In this document: positions 12,800-26,700 of the stretch, piece by piece | Position numbering within the stretch: position 1 is the stretch's first letter | How the letters are laid out: each line of letters opens with the position of its first letter | Assembly (NCBI RefSeq): GCF_963576545.1 | Contig: NC_083647.1 | Location: 4,011,507-4,075,506 of the forward strand | DNA from: Limanda limanda | Lineage: Eukaryota; Chordata; Actinopteri; Pleuronectiformes; Pleuronectidae | Direction: 5' to 3' | DNA length: 64,000 bases | Notes under the pieces: generated by a model | Database searches by the model: none | The model's input: the letters and a program-made list of their open reading frames with translations, nothing else | What the model was told of the DNA's origin: nothing | Translations under genes and position numbers: made by a program

Positions 12800-13140
12800 C
12801 ATCATTCACGAATGTTTAGTAGAATTTTGTTGCATTGCAGTTTCTTTTTGTTGGCAAAGGCTTCAGCCGAGGGGTTAATATTTGAAGATTGTGGTTCTGC
12901 TGTTTTTACGCTGCAATCAGTGCTGACATTCATATCCGCCACTTGTTTGATGGATTTCTGTCTGATGACGGTCCAGGAGGCGACTGTAGGAACAGGCTGT
13001 TGTTGTGCGAGGGCTGACACAAACACTCGGTGTTGATTATCAGAGCAGCACCCAGGAATCAGAGCCCTGCTTGTTCTTTTTCCAGCCATCAGCAATCAGA
13101 CGATGATTAACAGCTCAGGCATGAAGCAGCCGCACTGAGT
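12800..13140. promoter_or_regulatory. Candidate conserved noncoding block upstream of syt14
   Basis: This block of about 340 bases is of mixed composition and free of recognisable repeats. It lies 1.6-1.9 kb upstream of the first syt14 exon. Opposing open frames occur but have no protein signature. The regulatory role is only inferred from position and from its non-repetitive texture. Confidence 0.2.
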
Positions 13141-13829
13141 CATTCAAGTGGGACTCAGAGCTGAACATTTCCGCTGAGTACATATTTAATCAGTTACCTG
13201 CAGGAATATGAGAAATGTATGAAACAGAAGTGTCTTCAGAAAGCTGCTATCCTTTTCCTGTGCGTTGCATTAATTTACAGAAGGATACATATTTTTCTTT
13301 CACTTTAAAACTCAAACCAGAATAAAGTTCATTGAAGGGATGATTCCTCTTGTTTTTTGTATCACAAAAGTCTATTTAATTCAGCAAAAGATAAGGCTGC
13401 ATTAGCATCTAATACGCTTTTGCAGGTAAGCTTTTCCTGCAGGTAAAGCAAAATAATAATTTCGGTGGTTAGGCTACATTATTTAGCTGCTTTAGCATTT
13501 AGCATAACTTTAAAAGTGTACTATCTCCTAATCCTGTGTAAGAAATCTAATGCATCTTCCTCATGTGTTTACTATTAAGCTGCTAAACTTGCTTGTTTAG
13601 CTAATTTGAGATGAAGTTAAATAATACTAGTCTGAACATGGTTTAAATAGAGATGACTGTCTACAGTAGATATCACAAAAAATGATTCAGGTTCATTGAG
13701 GTACATTTTAAAAATCATATTATGATGAAAATTCCTCCAGAATACGTACATTTTCACCACTTTCTAACTTTCTGCAAATTTTGGTAAGAATTTGAGCATG
13801 GTAAAGCCCTCAAAAAGCCAATTAATTTG

Positions 13830-13833
<4 letters not shown>

Positions 13834-13866
<33 letters not shown>
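13834..13866. repeat. AAT microsatellite
   Basis: About eleven AAT units in an uninterrupted run. Confidence 0.95.
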
Positions 13867-14579
13867 CCTAAAAATGTAATAGGGCCTCACCTGTCAGGTC
13901 AGTGCTCGGGCCCTAATAAGTGCATTATCATCTCATACAACTAATAGCTCAACTAAGCAAAATGGTTACTTTAATCAGTGCACATTTTAAACCCTCGAAA
14001 ATGTTCTCAAATGTAACAGGCATCATTATTTAGCTGTAGTAGCGTATAATAAATCTTTTATTTTTTTATTTAGTCCAAAATTAATGTTTTACTTGGATAA
14101 ACAAACACAACTTCCCAATAAGCTGTTGTTGAGGTATTTTGTAATTGATTAACGATAAAGGAAGCGACCTTGTATTCGTTATTTAATGTCATCCCGTAAG
14201 AACATTAGTATGATATGTTATAATCTTATTATATAATCTATACTTTTTTTACTATGATAATGTAAATTCACTTTTAGGTTAGTACATAATTAAACTTAAC
14301 AGTCATCTATGCAGTTCCTCATGATTTAGATGCATTATCATCTAATATTATAATAATGTGGCTGAACTAAATTAACTTTTAACTTGCCATAATAATAATA
14401 ACAATAATAAACATTAAAAATATATATGCTGCAGTCTATTTAATGGATACAGCATGTGTCACATAAAGAAGTATATCATTTTCTGAGCTTTATAAATCCT
14501 ATGTAAGCAGTGATAAGTTGAGCTGAGTAGTTTCTCTCAGCTTTAAATAATACATAAGATATTAAAACAGCACTTGTTT

Positions 14580-14713
14580 CAGACAGTCAGCTTCATGCCC
14601 CTCTCGTTCTTATGGACTGTACCACTCCATCAGCCACCCCCCTCCCTCAGCCTGACAGTGGGCCGCTCCCCCTTCTTCACCGGCCGCTTTGGTTGAAGCC
14701 AAACAAGAACATC
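14580..14713 (+). promoter_or_regulatory. syt14: syt14 5' UTR / core promoter region
   Basis: A locally GC- and C-rich stretch stands out from AT-rich DNA directly upstream of the syt14 start codon. It has CACCCCCCTCCC and GGCCGCTCCCCC motifs that could bind Sp/KLF factors. There is no clear TATA box at a fitting distance. The ATG lies in the context ACATCATGG, with G at +4. The transcription start cannot be fixed from sequence alone. Confidence 0.45.
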
Positions 14714-14726
14714 ATGGCGATTGATG
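14714..14726 (+). CDS. syt14: syt14 coding exon 1 (13 coding bases)
   Basis: ATG GCG ATT GAT G, followed by the donor GTAAGT. It encodes only MAID plus the first base of Gly5. It was recognised because the spliced product MAIDGGER continues perfectly into exon 2, 12.6 kb downstream, and resembles the known SYT14 N-terminus. Confidence 0.9.
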
Positions 14727-17700
14727 GTAAGTAGGCCAATAACGTCTGTGCTGTGCCTGTGATTAACAGTACGTGTCAGCGGTGGATACTGTGAACCGGA
14801 GGGGGGATGTGAATCCAGGAGAATGGTGTCTGTGTGGAGTCAGTGGAAGTAGTTTTTGTGTGTGGTTTGTGTAAAGCGGTGTTTTCTCTCTGAGCTGAGA
14901 CAGAGGGGTGTGTGTGTGTGCGTGTCGGTGGTTCTGAAAGGACAGCTCCGCTCCTTTAACTGACGTCCACATGCAAACTGTTTGCACCGAGCTCACTGTT
15001 GTTGGATTCGACTCTGTGGTGCTTTTGTTTCACGTTAAACTGAGCTGATCGTCTGTAGCCTCTCTGCAGGCTGGTACTTTACAACTTGTCTTAAACAGAG
15101 TGATCCTCAAGCACACGGAGGTTCAGGGTTTGAGTCTGTGGCTTCACTTGTGTCATATCTGATAGATCAGCCTTTATCTTCTTTCATCTGTTTCTACCTT
15201 TACCTCTTGTGTCCTGCTCTGTGTCCACACCTTCCTCTGCTTATGTAACTCCACATTTTGTGACCAGCTTTGGAGCTCACTTTATCAGTTTGAGTATCCT
15301 GATGCTCACAGTTGCTGAGTACAGTATTTTGAATACCACTGGAAAAGAGGACATTACAAAGCTTAGTAACAAATAAGCTGCTGTGTAATAATGTAGAGTG
15401 GTAACATTTACCCCATTCGGTCAGAATGACAGTCTGGAAACATATCAACCAGCAGCGGACATTGTATGATTCATTTAACAACATATAGCTGAGGAGTGTA
15501 TAGTAAGTGGACTCTTTTCCTAAACATGCCACTTTAATGCAAACTTTTCTTCAAAGAGATCTGGTATATAGTTTGAAAAGTAAGTATAGGTTTTTATTAA
15601 AGAATAAAAGTAAGAATGAGTACAAATCTTGAATTCATCTGGTGGAGAAAACACAGTAATTGTCCACTCATGTGGTGTTTGGAATAATCAGAAAAATAAG
15701 TTACTAACTGGGAAAATTCCCCATCACGTCAAGTTAGAATAACCACTCGGAATGTCTGCGAAAATGTTTGCACACAAGTTGCTGATGGTATCACTTTAGT
15801 ATTCGCTCTGAACAGAGCTTGAATAGGTTTAATGTTACACTTTTGTCTTTTGCACCTGACATCAGACTTTTTATTGAATACAGATTTCTTTACATGATTA
15901 ACGTGCAAATGTTAGAATTTTATATGTTTGTCACCTGATCCTTTTTCTTGGTTTGTAGTTATTATGCAAATCTTGGAAAGAGGTGTCAAGGTGTTGTTTA
16001 AACTCTAAACACATAAATACAACAAAAGCTGTTTACCGCGTCCACTTTCTTTCCATATTCTTCAAGGCGCATGAACACACCAAAGTCTGATTTATGACTT
16101 TGCAACTCAGGATATGGGACCTTCTGAGGAGTGAATTAACTAACAATATAGGACATACTGATTAACAACACAGTGAAACATGTGATAGAATATAATATAA
16201 ATCTACATGAATGTTATTTATGTTTGAAGTTCTCCACTAACTAGAAGGTTGGTGGTTTGATCCTCAGCTCCTCCTTTCCACGTGCTGAAGTGTTAGGTGA
16301 TGCATTAGTCTAGTGTTTGATTTGATATTTTTTATACAATTTGACAAAAGATCCAGGACTTGAAAACAGTAAGGGTTTAAATTGTATTTTTATTTTTCTT
16401 CAAGTTCCACACATGTGATTGTATTTGTGGTTTTGTTGTATTTATAATTATTTGTTATTGTTTATAATATCAAGCCTCAATAACAATTCAGTGGCACAAC
16501 GATTTGAAAAGAACATCTTGGGAATCATTGCCATTGTTTAAAGATATATTTATTGGCCCATGTAACTGATAAGAAATATTTTACTCCTTAATCCCAGCCT
16601 CCACCTATTCATGGATCCATCCATATGTCGAGCTCTAGTTTATATATCCCCTGGTTCAGTGTTTCAATATCAATAAACCAAAAACAAAGGAGGAAACAGT
16701 CTGAAGTGTACAAACACAAGAAGAAACAACATAAGAGGCAACTATACCCCCTAACAGCCTCATCTCTACCTTCACAGTAACACTTCACATGAGTTATATG
16801 CTTGTTCTAATCCGTCGACTGACCTCACCTTCCCACTACATTAGTCAGCACTGTGCTGTTTCCTGAAAGGCCATGATTCCAGCAGCCCTGTCAATGATGT
16901 TTCACTGCTGCTAGTTGGCTCTGCTGAGATTTATAACAGCAGCTGTGGGGCTGACTGACACCTGCAGCATCCAGAGGCCGTGCTGTCCACACCAGTGGGA
17001 GGCTGGTGTTTCTGTCTGTCCTTGTGATGTCAGGTCGGACGAACATCGGGAGGTGTCACAAAGGAAACAGGAATGACTTCTGCCTGATATTAATGTAGCT
17101 GCTATGATGTTAGAGTGACTGTGTGTGAATCTAGAGGTCTGTCGCTCTCTGGCTTACATACATCTTCATACCTCATCCTCTCAGCTTCACACTTGGCCTG
17201 GGCATTGTTAAAGGCCCAAGGAAGAGCAGTGTTGAATTTGGCTTAATTTAGACAGATGATATGTTCAGAATAAACTTTGAATAAACAGGAGATCAGCCCT
17301 CTGTAGTAACAGCGGCTCATTCCAAAGGGAAACTGCAACTAGCATTATCACAGGCCAAGCAAACAAATGTACAAAAACGGAGGTTAGACCTTACAATTCT
17401 GTATTAATGATATTTGCAGCAAACTCTCACATTTGATTTAAACGATTAGGAAACCAGTCACTGACTAACTGTATCAGCAAAACAGGGTTTCCAAAATGTC
17501 TCTTAGGTAAAGTGCTAATGTTTTATATGGAGGCAGAAGTATGAAACATGATAAAGACAACATGTCAAATCGTTTTAGAAACCTTTACTTTGTATTGACA
17601 GATCCACAGCTCAGCCCTGCGTCTGAGCTCAGTGCGTCAGCTCCTGTCACAGGCTGCAGACATATTGACCGTCGGTCCGGATGGATTCCACATATCCTGG

Positions 17701-20700
17701 TCGTGCCCGTTTTTTTTTGCCTTGGCAGATCGAAAGCAGTCCGGCTTGGTGCTCTCAATGTGTTTGGTGTATTTATGAAGCCTGGTCGAGTACTGAGCTT
17801 GAGCGATTGAGCTGTGGAAATAGAATTTGTTAAAAATGACTACAACAGAAAAGCTCACAATGCTCATGTTTTCACAGGATCTTCCAAATCTTAAATTCCT
17901 GCCACGCCATTCTTTCTCTTGTTCCTTTTTTCAGTCACCTCAGGTAAATCAAGTTAGAGCATTTTAGGAGTCAGATGACAGATGTTTGATGTTTTATTGA
18001 AATGTCCAGACTGTGTCTCTGAGAGCAAGAAAGAAAGTTAATATGAGGCGATAATAGCTCATACGTCTTCTGAACATTTGTTCTAATGCGAGCTGTAAGG
18101 GAGTGTAGCTGGAGTAGAGCAACAGTTGACTATTTCCTGTCAGATCCAGTAAAAATCAGACAGATTTCAGAGTCAGTTAAGAGGCTTCACGGCAAAGGTC
18201 TTGATTAGTTATGAAGCTTATTATTAAAGCTGCATTGATCAGTGTTTTTGATAAAAACAATTGATTTGAGATTACAATGCATAATGTAAACAGTTTTGCA
18301 CTTACATACCCATAGAGAATTATCTGCTGACTCTGTAGTTATTTCCATATGCATTTAGGTAGTAATTTTAAAACTATAAAAATCCATTCAGTTGTAAATT
18401 TACGAGAACTAAGTTGTAATATTACATTATCATTAGTATTAGGACTTCAAAAGATTGTGCAAGAAACAACCACACTGACCTTGAGGAAGTTGCCTCTTTT
18501 GTGGATGTGGAAATGTTTGGTAGTGCTCGACTGTGAGGTTATCGTTGGTTACATTTGTATTCTATTCAAAGGGACTTTGTGGTGTCTCAAGAAACAATGA
18601 GATTGGTTCAAGTTGGAGAAGGAACGAAATCCCAGCGATCACAATTTTCCTTGTTGTTTTTTTTCCTAAAAAAATATTTTTTCTTGATTCTCCTAAAATC
18701 ATGACTTTTTCTCATTAAGTTACGACATGTTAATTTGCAATATTTTCGTAATATTCAAACTTTATTCTTGTAATATAATGACTTTATTCTTGTTAATTTA
18801 ACCAGAAGGTTGTCGGCTCGAATCCCAGACCATGCCGAAGTGTCCTTGGGCAAGATGCTGAAACCCCCCAAAAATAGCTCCTAATGGATGCTAATTCTAA
18901 GTCGCTTTGGATAAAAGCGTCAGCTAAATGACATGTAATGTAAAGTATGACTTCATCATCAAAATCTCAGATATTGTTTTTCTCTTTTCATGGCCCTAAT
19001 ACTCCATCGCACACGCTAATAGATGTCAGTCACCAACAAAGTTTTTCATCAATTTCTATGCTTGTTCCCTGCATGAGAAATCAGTCAAAATGTAAAAAAA
19101 AAACATTTACATTTTATTTCATCTTGCAATATTTCGTGATAATCTGCTAAAAACAAACAAACAAACAAACAGACAAACCACAAACAAACAAACAGGGATG
19201 AACACATAACCTACTCGACAGAATGATTGATTGATGAAAATCGCCCATTGTTACAAAGCCAGATATTGTAACCAGCTCTGTAGTTCCTCACAGCAATTTA
19301 GCATCTTTCAGCTAATTGTTTTGGTTTTACAGCGTTTAATCTGTCTCTTCACTCCATCAGCTCTCATCGCTGTTGTTTCAAGCAGCAGCAGACAGATCTT
19401 CCTCTGGTTTGCCACTACATGCAAACAGAATCCTATTAAAACAGTGTCAGACACTAACTGATTCGTAAATTGATTAGTTAAGAACAGTATTACAGTGTGT
19501 GTAACTCTTGTGTTACAGACACTGACCGTATTATCTTGTGATGTTTTAAGACTCTTTCTCTGCAGTTTAATCAGTTAGTTAATATTCCTCTGTTGATCAC
19601 CCCCAGGCTCTTTTCTTTTTGTTCAGACCTGCAGAGGTTTGATCTGTGGAGAGTTTGATGAGCATGTCATTCCTACAGTGAGTGTCTCTGACTTCTGGAT
19701 ACACACAAACAAATGCTCACACTGTGTTGTTAACTCATGGGCAAAGCAGAGACACATAGATGGATCGCACACCCACTGCAATAACTCATCATCAACAATG
19801 ATTTCTCTGTCATCTCAGGGCCTTTTGTTCTGCTGGAGACAAGGCGATGAATTTGTCACTTGAAGGATTTTTGCGCAGTTTAGTTATTGGCTGGCTCTCA
19901 GGCTGTCACATGGCCTGCAGGGAGACTGGGAGATGCATTGGAAATAACAGAGGAACAGTCAGATAGCATCTTAACCCAACGATATTGTATTGGTGATGAG
20001 TTTGTCTCAGTAGAAATGTTGTAGAAGCATATGAGACAACATTTGCTGGAAGAAAAAAGTTAAATTCTTTCTAATTTGTTATCAATGTCTGTGTGCTTGT
20101 TTTCAGACTCCAGGTCTGTCACCTTCACTGTGTTTGTGAAATGAATATTCTGGCTCTAAATTTGGCCGATGTGGCTTTATCACTTCTAAAAATAAGGTAT
20201 CAACTGCACTACTTTGAGAGTTTGTTTCCATGTCCCCGGGCTATGGATAGTTCTGGCAATATAGAGCAGTGGTTATCTGTGACTTCACACAGGGAAAACT
20301 CAGTCTGTGCATTGCAGACATCATCTGGAGGAACATGTTGCTGCATCATGAACTTACCACTGAACTGTTGAGTATAAGCAGGCTTTGACATGCTGCATCC
20401 ACCACCAGCTAATTGGCTTAGCCGGAGCTTACGCTGACGTTGCTCTCCTTGTGCCTTTCATTCTGTCAACAGGAAGATGTTTCATGAACAACCTGATTAG
20501 CACAAACCTTCTCCCTGCCAGGTTAATTTAGAGACCGAGAGATTTTCATGTAAGTGGCTGTTTACAAGGAATCTGCCTCATATTGCTTCTATTGTTGAGA
20601 GGACATGAAGAGACCAAATGAAAACAATAACACTAATCATTCATGCATACAATCAATTATTGGTAGAAATCAATAAAGACCCATTGCAGGGCCATTAAAA

Positions 20701-23700
20701 ATGTCTAGTCAGGTCAAGTTCAATATTTAAGAAAATGTCTGTCTGTGTATTTTGCTTGCTTACGTTGTTGTATTGAGGGTAGACTAATGTTCATTTTATT
20801 ATTATTTTTTTATAGTTTTGACAATTTCTTTAGAAAATGGCACCATGGGATTTATTGGGTTATTTCTTTAACTGTTGTTAGATAAAGGATCCAGATGATG
20901 GTGATCTGGTGGAAGATCCGGAGAAGTACGTGGCAGACTGTGTGTTTATTGTCATTTGTAATGTAGAGAAACCTGCTGCTTTCATGATCTGTTAATGATT
21001 TTAACCTGGGGGTGTTTTCAGTCTAGTTTTTTCCATGTGTTTTTGACGAGCATTAATACATTTATTAGTTCATATTATGGTTTAATTTTCATTAGTAGAC
21101 ATGTTTTAAGTAAATTGTTATATTAAGATGAATCATTAGTAATTCAAATGCAGGTTGTTTTGTGTTGCGTAGCAGATCCCATGACTATGATAAAAAAAAA
21201 CAAAAAAACCCAGCAGTGGTAGAATACAGCAATAGGTAATACCATGAGTTTTGGTTAAAGAATTTTCTATTTGCAAAATATTCCAATATGGTTGATGACG
21301 TAATGAAAGGAAGATCACTAATTGATTCTGGAGCAGTAGCACAGAACGCACGCATTTATTTAGTCTTTTTAAAGCTGCACTTGACATATTACTAGTTGAT
21401 CAAATGACTATAAAAGGGGTCTGTCAGTGACAAAATACATGGACCACTGAACAAAGATGAAGCCAAAATAACTTGGATACACATGCTGCCATTTTGTGCT
21501 GTAGACACCATTTGGTGCCAGAGTCTGAGCAGTAGTGATAGAGTTATACAGAGTTAGATGATCAATTTGACTCCCATGTCTGTACAGTAAAAACAAAGCT
21601 ACGGCAGCAGCTGTTTGCCTATTAGCATAAAGACCAGACACAGATGAGCTTCCATGAAGCAGTTAGATGTATCCTCATTATTTAATTTTCTCATTCAGGT
21701 CTGGTGCTGAACTATCTCTTTAGTTTTAAAGATCTTGTGAATGCAGCATGACTTTCAAAAAAAGTGTCCTCAAATCACCAAATATTTCTGTCAGGTCATT
21801 TTCCTCTGCTCAACCTTCTGTGTCACGGCCTCAGTCCATTCTCCTCTCCTGAACCTAGACGTGTTAGCCTCAGCAGCCTGATCAGAGGGGGCAGGTCGAG
21901 GAGATCCTTCACAGAAACTGGGACAAACCCTAAAAATGCTGCCGGCCTGGCCCCAGACGTCTGCATGAGGGAGGGCTCCAGGCCACACACGTCACCTTAG
22001 TTTAGTTTGCAGAGGTGAGATGCACTTCACGGTGAAGTCAAGGGAGAGAAACAAGAACTGAGACATTGCACACATTGATCTCAACTGGTGATCAATTCTG
22101 ACTCAAGAGAAGGTCAAGTGATTTGCTACATGTACTGATGAGGTTTGAAGAGCCTGTACTGGGTTTTCATCAAGGTAGGAGTACTGTTAAAAAATTCAAA
22201 GGTAGCGTTTAAGTTTTCCTCCTGAGGCATAAAACTGCTAATTTTGTTTGTTGGAGATGTGGGAGCGTGGCCTCAGGCCATCAGGTCTCAAACTCTATTC
22301 AGTCATGAACAATCATGAACAGTTATGGCAGCAACTAACAATCAATTAATCTTTAGAAGTCAATTGAGACTCGTTGCAGTTCTATGAATAACGTCAATCT
22401 GTTCACTATTGAAGTTGTAGAGAATGTCTGTCTGACTGTGTCTTGTGCATATTTAAGGAGTTCATCTTTTCTTGCTTCTGTTGTTGCTTTGACGATTTAC
22501 TGATAATACGAGTCACAGAAATATTCTTGAAAACCTTGAAAAGTTTAGAAATCGTCTCAAACGGATGGATGCATTTCCTTTATTAGCTGTTATTTGACAC
22601 ATGATCCAGATGAAAGTAGAAGATAGGGATATATGTGGCCTTATGTGCCTGTGTGTGTGTAATGTCATGTACATCAATAAATGAGTGACACATTTTTTCA
22701 TGTTAAGGAGCTTGTGCCACATTCTAGTTGATAATAATGTGGATCAACTTGCTGTACATGATCTCTTGATGATTATAACCTGGCAGTGTTTTCACGTTAG
22801 TTTATGACAAATATATTCATGCAAAAGTATTAATGCAATCATTTGTTTATAGTATGGTATAGTATTAATATGTTCACACATATTAATATGAGACATTAGT
22901 GAAACAAATGCTGCTTGTTCTGCTTTGCGAAGCAGATCCCATGGCTAAACATCAGTGGTAGAATACATTGGTATCGATCATGAGCTTTGTTCACAAGGGT
23001 GTAGTTTTGTAGCTTGTATGTTTGACATGAGCTATCAGCTCTGTGTGAATGTTTGCATGGACTCTTCTGTTATTCAAGGGCACATGCAAAAAATAAATAA
23101 AGAATGTTATTTTTGACAAGTGTGCTGAGTGAAAGAGGAGTGAAAGCCCACTGGGAGTGTCCTCCCACACACAGCTGCCATATCGATCTGCTGGGCAACG
23201 GCTCTCAGCTCCGCGTTTGGAAGAACATCATTCTCAGACAGTGTGTTTTTCACACACAGACACACACTCACAGTCTCACTGAGGTGTGTGTTTACATCAA
23301 CGTTTGATATCCTTTGGACACGTCTCCTGCGACACATAATATGAAAATATATACATATATATTAGCATTTTTATGAAAATGTTGCTCTTTTCTGTTGCAC
23401 AAGACTTTCAGGACTTTGCCATGTCACATTCAAATTAAAATCACACAAACACTCTCCATCATTCACTCAGTAACTCATATTGTTTTCTCTTTCTTTCTTT
23501 TAAATCATTTCCTTTGTGTAAAACATTTTCTCAATTAATCAATATTTTTCTGCTCACTTCTCAGTACCGAAGTTTACATATTAAAATTGCTTGTTTTGTC
23601 CAACCAGCTGTGAACCTGAATATTTTCATTTCAGAGGCTACAACTAGTATTTCTGTTATAGATTTTTGACATGACTTTAACATTTACATTGTTTTTGATT

Positions 23701-26700
23701 AATTTGCTGTAAATGTTTTGGCTAATTATTTCGGTTCTCGTTCTTAAGTTTCTGTGTGTAGTGAGAAGGTCAGACTGAGCTCTGAGCTCTGCACTGATCA
23801 AAGAAACTGTATCGAACCTGAGCTAAATTTTGAATGTGACCTTTCACAGTCTGATGATTAAATCCAGGTAATTTAGCTGACGCTTTTATCCAAAGCGACT
23901 TACAGTATGTGCATTCAACCATGAGGGTCCAAACCCAGAACAACAAGAATCAAGAAAGTACAATTTCTTCAAAGAAGCCAAACCAGAAAGTGCTATAAGT
24001 AAGTGCCATTTAAGTGCTACAAAATTGTTAGTTTAAAATGTATTCAAGGTGCAGTCGAAAGAGGTGAGTCTTTAGTTTGTGGCAGAAGATGTGTAAACTT
24101 TCTGCTGTTCTGATGTCAATGGGGAGCTCACTCCACCATTTAGGAGCCAGGACAGCAAACAATCGTGATTTTGATGAGTGTTTAGCTCGCAGTGAGGGAG
24201 CAAAAAGCCGATTGGCACAACATTGGTTCATTTATATAAATACCAATAATGTTTTCTCCACACAGTGTGAAAGGTTCATTCATTAATTTCAATTTTTATT
24301 TCTAATATTGTATGGGATTGTGCTGCTGTGCTTTTAAATCTGCTTGAACAGACCAGCAAACACCATTCATTTCTCTTGCAGAAATATTTGTATGAAAAAT
24401 GAGGCACGAGAGAAAGGTCAGCTGTCATAACGACCATGACCTTCACATCTCAGTGACGCCATTTGTTTCACTTCTGACTGCTTCAGTACATACAGCACAT
24501 AATGTTACAGGTGTCACACCTGGAGGCAGCAGAGCTGTTTCAAAGCTCAACCTGTGGACAGATCCCAGAGGTCGCAGCAGAGCTCAGAGCCTGAGAGGCC
24601 GTCACATGTGTGAGTAACAAAGCTGAATTACAGTCTGTCTGAGGCCTGTCTGCTGAAGAGCAGCCACTCTGAACGCTGTCTGTAAAGGCTTGGATTTGTC
24701 CGAATAATAGTGTCTCAGTATCTACTGTACCCCACAATGTGAGACACACACACACCCCAGCAGCGGCCACCCATTGGGTGCTGCCCGCTGAGCTGACAGA
24801 TTGTTTGATAACATACAGTGACAGAGGAGCTGAGTGAAGTCACGCTGGTAGAAATCTCCCCAAAGAGCACAAGGAGAAAGTAGAGCTTTCTCTCTAGCTG
24901 TTCAATGTTGATGGCAAAGGTGCTTAGTTCATCTCTTCTATCCAACAACTATAGGATAGAATTAATAGATCAAATTCATATAGAATGAACCTCTCACCAC
25001 TAGGTTCACACTGGTGTTGAGTTTCATCCTAACCAAAATTAGCAGGTATATGCAGGTTTTTAAACTCGGATAAACCTGCTAAACATACAGTGAACTCCTT
25101 TCCCATTGCCAGTAGAGAAGATCCCCTCCGTGCTTTGTTCATCATGTTTGATGTCACTAGTGCCGAAAATTGAGGCGCTCTCTCACTTCGTTGTCTTGTC
25201 AAATTAAAGGTTAATTTCCATCACTACCGATCGGAGCTGGATCCGATAAATACGGTACCTGTGGGCTTTTTGGCCAGTGGAAAATGAGCTACAGGGTTTG
25301 ATTGGAAGGTGTTCTGTCATTGAGGCCCCATCTACAATTTAATTCAAGTCAGCACTAATGGAGAAAAATAAACATGTTCCTGTTCATCTCGGTTCATGGG
25401 ACTATTCTTGGGTTTCTTCTCTTATGTAATCATGAAGTGAAACAGTGATACAAGGGAGCATACAGGTTAAAAGTATTTAAGATTAGAATACAGCCCTCAC
25501 ATGCTTCTTTTCCTTTTATGTAAGTATACCAGGGAGTTACAGATGACATGTGAGGAGGTTGTAAAACATCTCAAGTCTTTTTCTCTGTGGTGATGACTAG
25601 CATCTCTGAGAGATCCTTAAAGGTTTTTGTATCAAAGTTGTAACTTATAAGCACTTGTGGATTTTATTGTTTGGTGACGTTATTGTAAATAACCAATATT
25701 TTATGATTACAGGCCAGAATAATAATAACACATTAATAATACCTCTGTAAATTGAGAGTGTAAAACCTGATGAGCATCATATTTAATTTGTGGTCATATG
25801 TGTGGTGTAGCTAATAATATCAATGCTGTAGAAGAACATGTGTAATTATGTATCAAAACTATCTGTAACTGAATTTAAAGACCATTTCTATTGTATATGT
25901 ATATGTGCTTTAAATACATTTCCTATGCATTAGCATTGCTAATCTTTTGATCCCATTCTGTAACTAGCGGAGGTCCCTTACTCTATCTCCAACAAACTTA
26001 AACCAGGTTTAATCCACATTGGATTGAAACTACCCGATTAGGCTACATTACATCCTTATCATTCAGCGTGGCTGGAATAAACCAAATCAAAGGAGCACAA
26101 TTAAAGTCACAAAACTTTATCAAGTTGTTGTACTAACTCTCAGATTTTTTATATACATGCTTTGTATTATGTAATGTCCATGTTCTGATTGGAGGGTGCA
26201 AGAGATGTTTTCCTCTTTTTTGTTGTTGTAATAAATTATATGGAATAGCTAAACATGTGTATTATTTCAAAGACACTTTTCTAAATCCCAAAGACATGTC
26301 ATGTATTAATTGGCTAATTTTAACAAAGTTTTGTGGGTGGGGATGAATGAGCATCACAGATGGAGGGGTTAATGATTTCATTTGATGGATGGAAAATTAA
26401 GTCGAGTGGTCGAGTGAATGAATGCTGGTGGTTTAGGAATTCAGGGATTTCCCTTCTTGCCAAGAAACACATTATCAGAATATCAATACCACTCAAATGC
26501 AGTTAGAGCCTGTTAAATAATTTACTACAACTGCTTAATATCAAGTGACAACCAGCGGCCTGTTACCTTGGCTTGGCACTGGAAGGAAGAAGAATGTGAT
26601 CTGTAAGGAAAACTCAGAAGGAGTTAAAAACTATAATAATATAAAAATATTAAATAATAGTTGAGTTGAAGAGAGAGTTTTGAAGTGAAAGATGTGAGAA

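Larger units (their letters stand above)
6119..14579. other. Intergenic region between sdsl and syt14
   Basis: No coding exon is supported on either strand; open frames are short and unrelated to one another. It contains a TTAA MITE (6462-6841), one copy of an unnamed dispersed repeat (about 11510-12300), an AAT microsatellite (13834-13866), AT-rich DNA, and a less repetitive block (12800-13140) that could be regulatory. Confidence 0.6.

Noticed and set aside
20884..20982. Open stretch with [16 protein letters not shown] as an extra syt14 exon
   Set aside because: The donor is weak, the phase does not fit exons 1 and 2, and the homologous second copy near 22590 does not keep the frame.
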